Positions 1 to 11,311 of a stretch of DNA of 64,000 nt are shown here, piece by piece. The position numbers were made by a program, and so were the translations under genes. A model generated the notes under the pieces. That model had not been told where the DNA came from. It saw nothing but the letters and a program-made list of their open reading frames with translations, and ran no database searches. This stretch comes from Nematostella vectensis. Lineage: Eukaryota > Cnidaria > Anthozoa > Actiniaria > Edwardsiidae. Numbering within the stretch: the stretch's first letter is position 1; the number at the start of each line of letters is the position of its first letter. Location of the stretch: positions 744,001-808,000 of the forward strand of contig NC_064036.1 of NCBI RefSeq assembly GCF_932526225.1, written 5' to 3'.

Positions 1-285
1 CTTAATACATTTAAATATATCAGTTGATTAGGGTAGATCAATGGTAATTTGTAGAAACGATTTCTTGTTTTCTTTAAATTTATGCTATGATCCAGATGTA
101 AGCTGAAAGGTTATAGCGATGTATGTGTGAGAAAAGTGGGTGGACATAAGAAAAATAAGGCAAAATGTGCTCATTATGCTCTCTTAACACTAAATGCAAT
201 TTTCAATATTCTGCAAACTTGGCTAACTCGCCCTCTGGCTCCATCACTCGTAACTCGTCTTCTGGCTTCCATCACTCGTTGCACA
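1..285. other. AT-rich non-coding DNA
   Basis: No exon, RNA gene or element is recognisable. A 'ctcgtaactcgtcttctggc' type near-repeat at about 230-275 leads into the minisatellite that follows. Confidence 0.5.
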
Positions 286-1455
286 GATTGGATCTGCGCA
301 TGAGTTTTTTATTAGCTGCACCCCTCCTGGGTACGGGCCTGAAGTATAAAGTTTTAGATTGGATCTGCGCATGAGTTTTTTATTAGCTGCACCCCTCCTG
401 GGTACGGGCCTGTGTTATAAAGTTTTAGATTGGATCTGTGCATGAGTTTTTTATTAGCTGCACCCCTCCTGGGTACGGGCCTGTGTTATAAAGTTTTAGA
501 TTGGATCTGTGCATGAGTTTTTTATTAGCTGCACCCCTCCTGGGTACTGGCCTGTGTTATAAAGTTTTAGATTGGATCTGTGCATGAGTTTTTTATTAGC
601 TGCACCCCTCCTGGATACGGGCCTGTGTTATAAAGTTTTAGATTGGATATGTGCATGAGTTTTTTATTAGCTGCACCCCTCCTGGGTACGGGCCTGAAGT
701 ATAAAGTTTTAGATTGGATCTGTGCATGAGTTTTTTTATTAGCTGCACCCCTCCTGGGTACGGGCCTGAAGTATAAAGTTTTAGATTGGATCTGCGCATG
801 AGTTTTTTATTAGCTGCACCCCTCCTGGGTACGGGCCTGAAGTATAAAGTTTTAGATTGGATCTGCGCATGAGTTTTTTATTAGCTGCACCCCTCCTGGG
901 TACGGGCCTGTGTTATAAAGTTTTAGATTGGATCTGTGCATGAGTTTTTTATTAGCTGCACCCCTCCTGGGTACGGGCCTGTGTTATAAAGTTTTAGATT
1001 GGATCTGTGCATGAGTTTTTTATTAGCTGCACCCCTCCTGGGTACTGGCCTGTGTTATAAAGTTTTAGATTGGATCTGTGCATGAGTTTTTTATTAGCTG
1101 CACCCCTCCTGGATACGGGCCTGTGTTATAAAGTTTTAGATTGGATATGTGCATGAGTTTTTTATTAGCTGCACCCCTCCTGGGTACGGGACTGAAGTAT
1201 AAAGTTTTAGATTGGATCTGTGCATGAGTTTTTTATTAGCTGCACCCCTCCTGGGTACGGGCCTGAAGTATAAAGTTTTAGATTGGATCTGCGCATGAGT
1301 TTTTTATTAGCTGCACCCCTCCTGGGTACGGGCCTGTGTTATAAAGTTTTAGATTGGATCTGTGCATGAGTTTTTTATTAGCTGCACCCCTCCTGGGTAC
1401 GGGCCTGTATTATAAAGTTTTAGATTGGATCTGTGCATGAGTTTTTTATTAGCTG
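286..1455. repeat. 71-bp minisatellite, about 16.5 copies, with a 7-unit higher-order period
   Basis: A unit of 71 bp (containing 'attagctgcacccctcctgg') recurs head to tail. Marker variants recur about 497 bp apart, which is seven units: 'gggtactggcc' near 541 and 1038, 'ctggatacggg' near 612 and 1110, and 'ttggatatgtgc' near 642 and 1140. This shows that a block of seven units was itself duplicated. No coding capacity is evident; a 69-residue reading frame at its start is simply repeat. Confidence 0.95.
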
Positions 1456-2047
1456 ATCATTCTCCCTTCATTAAGCTTTTAGAAGTGAAAGATGGCAAAT
1501 TTTATTTTATTTCCACTTGTAAATGATAATTGGAATGAAGTCATTTTACTGAACAACATCATCAGGGCCATAGCTTCCTACTGTATACGCCTATATGCTT
1601 CCTACTGTATACGCCTATCTGCTTTCGTGCTCAATTTCAAGCTATAGTAGAGCAAATGTTACAAAAGCACTCGCTTGTGGGATAAGGTATGCATAGCACG
1701 ATTCAGTCAACAATCCTGAACATGTTCATACGATTCAGTCAACAACCCTGAACATGTTCATATTATTTTAAGTAGAGGGTGGAGTTTTGTCTGCAAAAGT
1801 AGCCATTGTGCATACTTTGAATTTCGTTAGTTTTATCCTATGTACATCTTAAGAGAAACCTCAGAGATAAGACGGTCGTGTCATGATCCACGCAAATGGA
1901 GGTGCATATCTATTTAATGGATGGCTCATGGTTTATTGTAGGTCAATCTCTCCTATAGATAAACGTATTAATCAACATTTATGTAGTATGGTGATTGCTC
2001 TGATGACATGATCAAGTATGGTGATAGCTCTATTAAATAATAGCCAT
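1456..2047. other. Non-coding spacer with two short direct duplications
   Basis: Two tandem pairs are visible. 'cttcctactgtatacgccta' appears twice at about 1574-1617, and a 31-bp unit beginning 'cgattcagtcaaca' appears twice at about 1699-1761. No gene is recognisable. Confidence 0.5.
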
Positions 2048-2206
2048 GGCCGTAGCAGGCCTCGAAATATTGGGGGGGGGGGCACAGTAAAGAAACATAT
2101 TGTGAAAAATATTGTAGGGGGGGGGGGCAAAGCCACGCCTCTACTGGTCATTTCCTTATAATTTTTATAGTTTTTTCAAAATATTGGGGAGCCCCCTGCT
2201 ACGGCC
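2048..2206. mobile_element. G-run MITE with 'ggccgtagcagg' terminal inverted repeats
   Basis: The 12-bp start 'ggccgtagcagg' is the exact reverse complement of 'cctgctacggcc' at the right end. The interior holds two poly-G runs and 'aaatattgggg' on both sides. It resembles the elements at 36201-36354 and 36541-36669, so a small non-autonomous DNA-transposon family is likely. It encodes no protein. Confidence 0.7.
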
Positions 2207-2725
2207 CTGCTAGCAGTATAACAACTATCATGTGACAAGGGGACGGGTCTGACCCCACATTTTTCTAGTCGGTCCATGATCGTATACTCCACGCACTAAA
2301 TGCATTCTTTCATCAATAAAAGAACATGAATTAACGAACCCCCGTATCCTTTTTGTTATTCAAAATTGTATTATTAAAAATATATTCGCGCGGGCAAGCA
2401 TGACGCTGGACCAGGCCTTTCCTGTTCTTTACATGATTTTCCTGCCTTCAAATCCTCCGGATTTGCATTTAAATTTCCCGTTCCTTTTTGTCTCGTCTCG
2501 TCGTGTCTCGGGACAACCGCTTCAAAACAGCTTTATTTATTTCTCTATGCATTGAAATTTCCTGCCTTAGAAAAACAATATCAGCTAATCAATGTCCTTA
2601 TTTCGGATTTGGTTCTGGCCTAACCCTGGCTGTGACAATCATGCGTCTGAGACGTGTTAGGCATTTTAAACAAATTGGAACACCATTACACATAAGCACA
2701 AAAATTTAGACAATTATTGTATACC

Positions 2726-3648
2726 ATGCAGACGGACACATTTTACGAGGTAAGAGAGGCCGCGGTGTAATTACGTAAGGGAAAAAATAAAGCTTTAGAC
2801 GCCATTCTTGTGGCATGACATGTATTTTGATTATTTGTATGTCATATCATGGTGTCCATGAGTGTCAAAGTCATCGCCTGAGGCACATAATTGTATAACA
2901 CCTGATTGTGATTTGTTTGCCAGCACATTATTGAATATATATACGCTAGGTTATCTTCCCAGTCACCAAAAGATTTGAAAAAGGCTACACTCCGAACCGA
3001 AAGGGAGGATAAAGTCCACCGAGGGCTAAAATTCCGGGGGAGTGGGATAGGAGCTAACTTAGGATTCTCTCCTTGATTTTCTCTTTCTTTAGGAGTCAAT
3101 ATCTGTGGGAGATTACCTGGAGCAAATGCCACTTGTTCGCACTCCTCCCCCCACGCACGAATGTCTTGCCTGGTTTACGTGTTTATGTTGCTGTTGGCCT
3201 GTTGGTTTAATCGCAGTCGTTTTCGCGCATAAGGTAATATATGATGTGCCCTGTTTGTCGAACGACAGTTTCCCACGAATGTCATATTAAATTGCGGTTC
3301 GTTTTTCTTTTTTGCTGAGATTCGGTTGTTTATTTTACCCGATGGTTATTGTCGAGAAATGAAAATCTGTATTGTATTACTCTCAGGAATAAGTGGGTAT
3401 GAATCTGAGTGTAAAGTTCTGTATGCTTCTTGTTTTCACTGTCCCTGGGTAGCCCAGATATTTTGATATTTTAATAATGCATGTCACAGGTTAACCCTGC
3501 GTGGAATAATGGCGATTACGAGAGAGCCATCGAGTCATCTAACAAGGCCCGCAACACTGCATTATTGGCACTGGTGCTGGGCACTATTGGCCTAGTCGTG
3601 GCAGTACTCTTTTTTGTTGTCCCGGTACTAAAACAACAGCGATACTGA
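2726..3648 (+). CDS. CD225/dispanin-type small membrane protein (three exons, 107 aa)
   Basis: The exons are 2726-2749 (begins ATG CAG ACG, donor gtaaga), 3093-3233 (acceptor tttctttag, donor gtaata) and 3490-3648 (acceptor tgtcacag, stop TGA). All three introns junctions fall in phase 0. The predicted protein has 107 residues. Residues from about 25 carry the CD225 layout: a proline-rich lead, 'CLAWFTCLCCCWPVGLIAVV' as an intramembrane cysteine-rich helix, a conserved loop 'NPAWNNGDYERAIESSNKAR', and a C-terminal transmembrane helix 'LGTIGLVVAVLFFVV'. The cysteines next to the first helix are likely palmitoylated, as is known for the family. Family members act in membrane trafficking and fusion control; vertebrate IFITM proteins are relatives. 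The particular function here is unknown. The 24-nt first exon is short, but its ATG, donor and phase fit. Confidence 0.85.
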
Positions 3649-5427
3649 AGCACACCTTTAGTAGAAAAGCTATTTTGGATTGAACAACTGAGGAATAGAT
3701 GTGTTTTGGTAGCATAGGCGGTAAACAAGGGGGAGGGGGGGTATAAAGTGCTAGTATGCAAGAGGTCGGGAAAAAGAACAGTTGCCTTGGGATAGCAGGA
3801 TAGCATGCTCCCAGATTATCACAACGATGCGACTTCATTCCAAAAATTTTGTCTTAAGCCACCCCCCAACCCTCGCTAACACAACATACTTTACGACCAG
3901 CTGTGTAGTGAATACAGGGTGATGGAAATGGCTGAGGTGTGGTGGTTATGCCGTGCTCAGTGTTTTTTTATTGGGCTTGTACAAGAAAGATGTCTGTTAA
4001 ACTAAGAGACATAAGTGTTCGTCAACCCTCCTCCCCCAAAAGAAGACCTGGTTCCGCCCCTTTAGTGCTCCTAATCAGGAGCGGATCTAGGGGAGGGTTT
4101 AAACCACCCCTTTGGGCTGCCAGAAAGCAATATGTAATAAAACAAAAATACCCCCTACCCCCTTGGTCACTGAGCCAAACCCCACTTTAGCAAAAAACTA
4201 AATCCGCCACTGCTAATTCGAAGATATCCAAATGGAGATGATTCATCATGCCCCTACCCCCCACCCCCAAGAAATCCTGTCTACCCACCTGCGGTTCTAT
4301 CCTAATTCGAAGAGTTCCAACTAAATGATCAACAAAACAGAAGCTGGATAAATTTTATATTTAAATATACTTTTCTATTAAATATATTTCTTATCATCGT
4401 TTAGTTATTTTATATACTATACCTATGTTTCACATATTATATACTGTTTTTTTCGATAAAAACGCAGATTTTACATCATACTTTTAATGAATTAGATTGC
4501 TAGTACCCAGGTATGCGAGAAAACACGAGGCAACGTCAGCGAGTGGGTGCGGTCTGACTTCGGGTGGAAGTTAGTTTTGCGATTTGCATAGTGGATAGGC
4601 ATTTCATGCAAACCAATCAAGGCTTTGTCAATTGTAATACGTTCACTTCTCGGTTGCAGCTTGTCTCGCAAAATAGTTGCAAGTCGCACGCGCCATGTCT
4701 GCACGATATGATTTTGCTGCGACTCAGGCATTTGTTGCGAACTGTAAAAAGCTCGTTTGAGAAACGAAAAACAAGATGCAAAAGGGGTTCCACGCGTAAG
4801 AAAACGCGCGTATGAATTGCAATCACTTCTTTGCGAAATTAGTGTGGATCTTGTATAGTTTCATAGTTTATCAAACATAGTAATTTCCGATACCATATTA
4901 CTCTATACCGCATGGTCTAGGGATACGTTCGTGTGGATACCAGAAGAATGTGGCTGGGGGAATCGCCTACAAATAAAAAAGGGACACAAAACATAAGTTT
5001 GTTTTTACGAAAACACCCTCCTATACTTGACATTTGGACAATCTTTTAACTATAATTGGTGAATATCACTAAACAAGCGGAATTTAATTGTTTTATCGAG
5101 TACACAGTATAAGGACTTTTCAGGTTGGCCAATTGGGTGTCCTTCGTAGCTTAGCCGCCTTTGGAGCCTTGAGTTAGATTTCTTAAATTTTTGGCCAGAG
5201 TTTGCAGCATACTTGTGCAAAGCTTAAGGCCTATTTTCACTAGCGAGGGAAAAGGACGCACAGAGGGAAGCGGGACGTTCAGATCAGATGTTTAACTCGC
5301 GTGTGGAAATCAGCGTAAGCGGAGAAGGAAAGGAACCGATTTCAGCGTAAGCAGAGAAGGAAAGAACAAAACGTTTATGATCTTTTTCCACTTTTGTCTT
5401 CGTCGCGCTGTTTTTCACACGCAAGCT
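3649..5427. other. Intergenic DNA, no gene recognised
   Basis: It includes a MITE at 4076-4213, listed separately. A pair of 'taattcgaaga' motifs flanks a C-rich stretch at 4214-4320. The short reading frames near 4492-4826 overlap on both strands and show no protein family features. Confidence 0.5.
4076..4213. mobile_element. MITE with 'aGcGGATctAG' / 'ctaaatCCGCcact' ends
   Basis: The left end 'caggagcggatctag' is an imperfect inverted repeat of the right end 'ctaaatccgccactgc'. The interior is C-rich and non-coding. A similar element ('gtggcggacccaggg') lies at 20284-20423, and a related single end 'aatggcggattcacggg' occurs near 57255. A short non-autonomous DNA transposon is inferred. 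Confidence 0.55.
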
Positions 5428-5431
5428 TTAA

Positions 5432-6431
5432 CACATTGACCCCTGAACCGGCCTGTACCGGCTTTGGGAAGTACCCACAACCCAAAAAATTCATAAATTC
5501 AAAATAAACACAACAAGATGAAGATACTCAGGCATCAGTCTAAGGGATAAATGGTCTTGCAGATATGCATCCAACCAAGGTGTTGGCATCTACTCTTAAG
5601 CCAAATAATAGCACAGGTTCTTTGACAAATCTCAAATCGAACAAGGAGAGAAAAGCAGAATCACCCCTCTCAATAAAACGCTCCAAATACCACACAAGGG
5701 AGAGAGATCAGCAAACACAGCTCAAGACACAAATAGATACCTTTATTCTGATCCTCCAGGTACATTTCCTTGGCCTCAAAACACAATGCCCATTCCTTGA
5801 AGGATTGTACAACCACGAAAATATGTTTACGTATTGCAAAGCATTCTGGGAGATACAGGGGAAAATTCACGAGGGGAGGGCCAGTCAACACTCCTCTCCC
5901 CAAAGTCAGATGGTTTTTTATAAGTCTTTTCACCCCGAAGCCAAACGAATCAATTCCAGGCCATACAGACCCAGAATAGCAGTGTAAACAATTTTGGAAT
6001 CAATTTGGTTTCAGAAAAGACAGCATTTAGGAGAGCTGTGGTGATTCATTAGAAAATTATTTTCTCATCCGGGCAAAGCCAAACAAGAAAAAATCATCAT
6101 GAATCCACCTTTGCTTGCAAATATCCATAAGCAAAGCACTCAATTATGCCCCAAAAGACTTCATGATGTCCTGAGACACTCCCCTAATATGCTCATAGCT
6201 GTATTTTTTATGAAAAATACAAGCAACCATCAACTTGTGCTGGCTTCAGCACATCGATGAGGGATTAAAAGTGGGGACCGCAAAGCACTGTTGGAAAGCT
6301 TGGATACCGCTGACTAGGTGCAGCTGTGTTTGACTTTGACGGGCTGTATAAAACTCAGAATAGGGGGGGAGGTATCTGTTTTCAGTCTGTTTTTTGTAAA
6401 TTCAGCTCCAAAAAAGCCAGGAGTCAATGGG
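5432..6431. mobile_element. piggyBac-like non-autonomous element, copy A (1,000 bp)
   Basis: The element is flanked by TTAA on both sides (5428-5431 and 6432-6435). Its ends are inverted repeats: 'cacattgacccctg' on the left and 'caggagtcaatggg' on the right. TTAA target duplication is the hallmark of piggyBac transposons. A 140-codon frame at 5565-5987 is preserved in copies A and B and nearly so in copy C. A minus-strand frame overlaps it. Neither resembles a transposase I recognise, so the element is probably mobilised in trans. Confidence 0.8.
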
Positions 6432-6953
6432 TTAATCAACCACCCCTAGATTTTAATCAAAATAACTAGACCTTTTTAGACTTGTGCTGTGACATACACC
6501 AGTGGATTGGATCACATATATGCCATTTCTAGCAAGTGAATATCTTTAACCTAGAAAATAGAATTTTTTTTACTTGAACATGACTGGACTCATTGATAGG
6601 GATGATATGCATAGCTTTTTTAGAAAAAAATGCCCAAGAAAACATCAGATTCAGGCAAGGTTTTGTGATAAGATTACTTTGACGGTGAATATACAGGAAA
6701 AGTACCAAAAGTGGGTTGACACTGCTGCTTTGAATTTATAAAGGCAAATATTTTTATAGAATTTGGGCTCCCTGTGGTTTCCCTAATGGTTTTAACATAA
6801 GAATTATCTGTTAGAATATCAGCCATAACTTAAAGGAGGCTTGTTTGTATATCAAGCAGAATTTGCCTACACTGTTGTATGCACCTAAGCTTGCGAAAAA
6901 TGCATTGTTCTCAGGCAGTGAGGCAAGCATGATTTTTAGGGTGTGTTGGTAAA
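6432..6953. other. 522-bp spacer between two copies of the same transposon
   Basis: AT-rich unique sequence with no gene or element visible. It separates two direct copies of the 1-kb piggyBac-like element. Confidence 0.5.
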
Positions 6954-7953
6954 CACATTGACCCCTCAACCGGCCTGTACCGGCTTTGGGAAGTACCCAC
7001 AACCCAAAAAATTCATAAATTCAAAATAAACACAACAAGATAAAGATACTCAGGCATCAGTCTAAGGGATAAATGGTCTTGCAGATATGCATCCAACCAA
7101 GGTGTTGGCATCTACTCTTAAGCCAAATAATAGCACAGGTTCTTTGACAAATCTCAAATCGAACAAGGAGAGAAAAGCAGAATCACCCCTCTCAATAAAA
7201 CGCTCAAAATACCACACAAGGGAGAGAGATCAGCAAACACAGCTCAAGACACAAATAGATACCTTTATTCTGATCCTCCAGGTACATTTCCTTGGCCTCA
7301 AAACACAATGCCCATTCCTTGAAGGATTGTACAACCACGAAAATATGTTTACGTATTGCAAAGCATTCTGGGAGATACAGGGGAAAATTCACGAGGGGAG
7401 GGCCAGTCAACACTCCTCTCCCCAAAGTCAGATGGTTTTTTATAAGTCTTTTCACCCCGAAGCCAAACGAATCAATTCCAGGCCATACAGACCCAGAATA
7501 GCAGTGTAAACAATTTTGGAATCAATTTGGTTTCAGAAAAGACAGCATTTAGGAGAGCTGTGGTGATTCATTAGAAAATTATTTTCTCATCCGGGCAAAG
7601 CCAAACAAGAAAAAATCATCATGAATCCACCTTTGCTTGCAAATATCCATAAGCAAAGCACTCAATTATGCCCCAAAAGACTTCATGATGTCCTAAGACA
7701 CTCCCCTAATATGCTCATAGCTGTATTTTTGATGAAAAATACAAGCAACCATCAACTTGTGCTGGCTTCAGCACATCGACGAGGGATTAAAAGTGGAGAC
7801 CGCAAAGCACAGTTGGAAAGCTTGGATACCGCTGACTAGGTGCAGCTGTGTTTGACTTTGACGGGCTGTATAAAACTAAGAATAGGGGGGGAGGTATCTG
7901 TTTTCAGTCTGTTTTTTGTAAATTCAGCTCCAAAAAAGCCAGGAGTCAATAGG
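6954..7953. mobile_element. piggyBac-like non-autonomous element, copy B (1,000 bp)
   Basis: This is a near-identical direct copy of the element at 5432-6431, of the same length. The right flank is TTAA (7954-7957). The left flank reads TAAA, so one base of the target duplication differs. The same 140-codon frame is intact at 7087-7509. Confidence 0.8.
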
Positions 7954-8203
7954 TTAACTTCTGTCCAAATTCTTCTTGTGCTGCCTTTGCTTTTCTAGTG
8001 AAAAGCCGGCTTAATCACTGAGAGGCGGAGCGATGCAAAACTTACCTTCTCACGACCACGCCTGACCCAGAACCGCTGGACAACAGCAAAGTTCTGATCT
8101 GGGCGAGACCTCCCGGCCAGGGCTGTGCCACTGCCTTGATGATCTACACTACAATAAAAAAATGTATTTTAGGAGGCTTAAGGCATACGTCGAACCAAAC
8201 TTG
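7954..8203. other. Spacer upstream of the 13-bp satellite
   Basis: No gene is seen. A methionine codon at 8162 opens a frame that runs through the satellite, but most of that frame is repeat. Confidence 0.4.
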
Positions 8204-8905
8204 AACCGAGTCAAGCAACCGAGTCAAGCAACCGAGTCAAGCAACCGAGTCAAGCAACCGAGTCAAGCAACCGAGTCAAGCAACCGAGTCAAGCAACCGA
8301 GTCAAGCAACCGAGTCAAGCAACCGAGTCAAGCAACCGAGTCAAGCAACCGAGTCAAGCAACCGAGTCAAGCAACCGAGTCAAGCAACCGAGTCAAGCAA
8401 CCGAGTCAAGCAACCGAGTCAAGCAACCGAGTCAAGCAACCGAGTCAAGCAACCGAGTCAAGCAACCGAGTCAAGCAACCGAGTCAAGCAACCGAGTCAA
8501 GCAACCGAGTCAAGCAACCGAGTCAAGCAACCGAGTCAAGCAACCGAGTCAAGCAACCGAGTCAAGCAACCGAGTCAAGCAACCGAGTCAAGCAACCGAG
8601 TCAAGCAACCGAGTCAAGCAACCGAGTCAAGCAACCGAGTCAAGCAACCGAGTCAAGCAACCGAGTCAAGCAACCGAGTCAAGCAACCGAGTCAAGCAAC
8701 CGAGTCAAGCAACCGAGTCAAGCAACCGAGTCAAGCAACCGAGTCAAGCAACCGAGTCAAGCAACCGAGTCAAGCAACCGAGTCAAGCAACCGAGTCAAG
8801 CAACCGAGTCAAGCAACCGAGTCAAGCAACCGAGTCAAGCAACCGAGTCAAGCAACCGAGTCAAGCAACCGAGTCAAGCAACCGAGTCAAGCAACCGAGT
8901 CAAGC
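8204..8905. repeat. 13-bp satellite, about 54 near-perfect copies
   Basis: The unit 'caagcaaccgagt' repeats without visible variation over 702 bp (54 x 13). The unit is not a multiple of three but contains no stop in any forward frame. It therefore produces a 266-codon frame (8162-8962) with a 13-residue period. The uniformity suggests recent expansion. Translation into a real protein is not supported by anything outside the array. Confidence 0.95.
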
Positions 8906-9708
8906 TTATTTCCAGAGGAAGCATACGTCGACCCTATTCACCAGGAGACACTTTTGAAATAAATAATCACAACTTCGTGTAAGTATTCATTACAAGGGAC
9001 TGTTATAAGATTTCATTATTGTCACGGGAAGTTTACGCACTTTCCCGTGCGAAGGACCTGGTCGAGCGTGCGTTTTGAAACTAATGAATGCTGCTGCGCC
9101 CAGGAAGAGAAATAAAATTATTATTGACCAGTTTTATGTCAAATACTGGTCAAATATACGTAGGTCTTTATACGTACATTATAAAACAGTACATAGATTG
9201 CACACTAGTCTCTTGGAGGCGGGAAACGTTGTGTGATTGGGACACGAGTGGCTGCAAAGGGGACTACTTGCACACCGGTAAACCGCATTTTAGGAGTGTA
9301 CAAGCCATCAAAGGAAGGACCAGAATAATGGTCGTGTTAAATTTTGCGTTGACTTCCGAAAATTGGCAATATTGTGGATCAGTAGTAGAGTGCATGCTCA
9401 TTATAAAAGGGGGTTCGGTCTGTTTTTCGTGGGGGAGAGGGTGCTAATACAATAATTTATTTTTTGTCGATGACGTGGGGAGTGGTTTCCCAGTTGCCCG
9501 AGGTCAGAGAGCTCATGGTATATAAGCGACAAAAGAAGTGTCGAGCAATGTTTGAAGTTGAATCCATTATTTTCTATATACTATTTACATTATATATCTA
9601 TCTATCTTATTCGGTTCAAGCACGATGCGGAAGCGGTGCAATGGGAAACTGATTCCCAATGCTGCGACCAGGAAGAGTACGCCAATAGAAAGCTGAGATG
9701 TCTCTTAC
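8906..9708. other. Mostly non-coding stretch left of a minus-strand exon
   Basis: The motif 'ctgcgcccaggaagag' (about 9094) recurs as 'ctgcgaccaggaagag' (about 9662). On the minus strand, a possible small terminal exon could start after an acceptor at 9662 and end in TAG near 9605. That would need an intron of only 47-65 bp, so I do not call it. Confidence 0.35.
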
Positions 9709-10353
9709 CTTTTTAGACGGTCTTACCTTTTCAATATGGTGGGTTCCGCCCTTATTGGTGACGAGTAGCAGACGAGCGCAGTGCTTTTCGTCGCTCTCGC
9801 TTTCGTAGTCTCCGTCATATCCAGGAGATCGCCTGTCGTGATCACTTGCATTATCTGTACTAGTGTACCCCGTATCGTTATTGTTCGATTCCGAGACCTT
9901 ACGGAGGTGATTCATGCGAAGCCTCCTTAAGTCGAATTCATTTAAAGGATGCTCATGGTCCTTTCCCTTCTCGCATATGCTACAAAACTCGTCATCGTCG
10001 TCATTTAAAGAGCAGAGACTGTACCAGCTCTTGATAGGGATAAACGAGGTGCGTGATAGAAGTAGCGACAGTTGATCCTCAAGGCCATCTTCATGTAAAA
10101 TCCCTTCTGCTTTGGACACTTTCGTTCCATCCCTTAGAGGCGTGGTCAGAGTTCTGTTAGATAACAAGTCTGAATCGCTAAATAAGCACCGTCTTCTCCC
10201 TTTCGAGCGACTGCGTTCAGTCTGTGCATTCCCCTTCCCGCCATAAGGGGATTTTGTATCCGTGAAATTGCCTTTGCCATTTTCGTCTATGACTTCGTAG
10301 AAGTACTCATCCGTTCGAGTTTCGTCCCTCCTTTTATCATCATGAAAATGCTG
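9709..10353 (-). CDS. Exon of an unrecognised acidic, disordered protein
   Basis: On the minus strand the exon begins after 'gttttattttag' (right edge 10353, phase 0) with Gln-His-Phe-His. It stays open for more than 200 codons. The sequence is hydrophilic: 'HDDKRRDETRTDEYFYEV', a basic 'KGRRR' patch, 'NDDDDEFCSICEKGKDHEHP' with a Cys-x2-Cys, and a Ser/Asp-rich stretch. Two consensus donors ('aaaag|gtaaga') lie 18 nt apart at its 3' end, giving edges 9709 or 9727. Without splicing it would read on to a stop at 9616. Its phase-0 start matches the phase-0 end of the exon at 11312-11914, so the two are probably neighbours in one transcript. The family is unknown. Confidence 0.6.
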
Positions 10354-11311
10354 CTAAAATAAAACAGATCATGTTTTTATAACCATGTTATTCGACGAGA
10401 TTAGGGCGTCGCAGCAAGTTTGAGGCCTAACGGCCATGGCTCTCCAAGTCCCAATGTGTTACATCACATGATTGTGGGAAAGAAAAAAAAGGAGAGCCCG
10501 TATGAGCCCAAAAAAATCCGACGACTACTCAATCAGTTTTTAATCTCTAAAGCTTGCCTTTTTTTCAAATTTCTTAAATAAAACATCTTTAAAAAAAAGT
10601 CTAACATTTCTGTTACCGTTACCGACTAACGAGTCAGGGCTACTGGGCTCAAAGTTCATACTTATTAAACACGCGCACTTATGTAACTAGTTGATGACTA
10701 TGATGATGATGATGATGATGATGATGTTGATGATGATGATGATGATGACGATGACGATGACTATGACGATGACGATGACGACGATGACGATGACGATGAC
10801 GATGATGATGATGATGATGATGATAGATTCTTTTGTAAACGACCATTAAAATGGAAAACTGTTTAAAAAAATTATCCACAAAACAAAGTAGCAAAAGGGA
10901 CTTGATTTGGGGTAGGGATAGCTTTTCAAAACTTGAGAGAGTAACATTTCACATAACCTGCATAGGCATCCGAAAATATCAAATGTTCAGGCGCGTACAC
11001 AGGATTGGCTGACGTGGGGGGGGGGGGGGGGGGGTGGGTGCGCAGTCATAGGTTTAAGATTCCTTTTAAGGGGAGGTGCGCGCGTACAGTTAGACTATTT
11101 CTGGCTACTACGACACAGGCTACAATCCGCAGCAACAGAAGGTGGGATACTTCTTATAGTAACACATCCCCCTTCCCTTCCCATGTAATATTTGGTTAAA
11201 AGCGCTTTTCAACTTTAAATGCAAGTCGCAGTCAGATGATCATGAATGCTTCAACATTGAGGAGGGGAGAGGGAAAGTGTAACACTAGCCTAAATTGTAG
11301 GCTTTGTTTAC
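10354..11311. other. Probable intron with GAT microsatellite and a poly-G tract
   Basis: This lies between two phase-compatible minus-strand exons. It holds a (GAT/GAC)n tract at about 10698-10822. Near 10994-11035 there is a 'cgtacacagg' end followed by a long poly-G run, resembling the G-run MITE family. No gene is seen. Confidence 0.45.
10698..10822. repeat. GAT/GAC trinucleotide microsatellite
   Basis: An uninterrupted run of 'gatgat' and 'gacgat' units. The histidine-rich minus-strand frame across it is an artefact of the repeat. Confidence 0.9.

Noticed and set aside
8162..8962. 266-codon frame as a repetitive protein gene
   Set aside because: Almost all of it is the 13-bp satellite. 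The short ends show no signal peptide, splice sites or family features.
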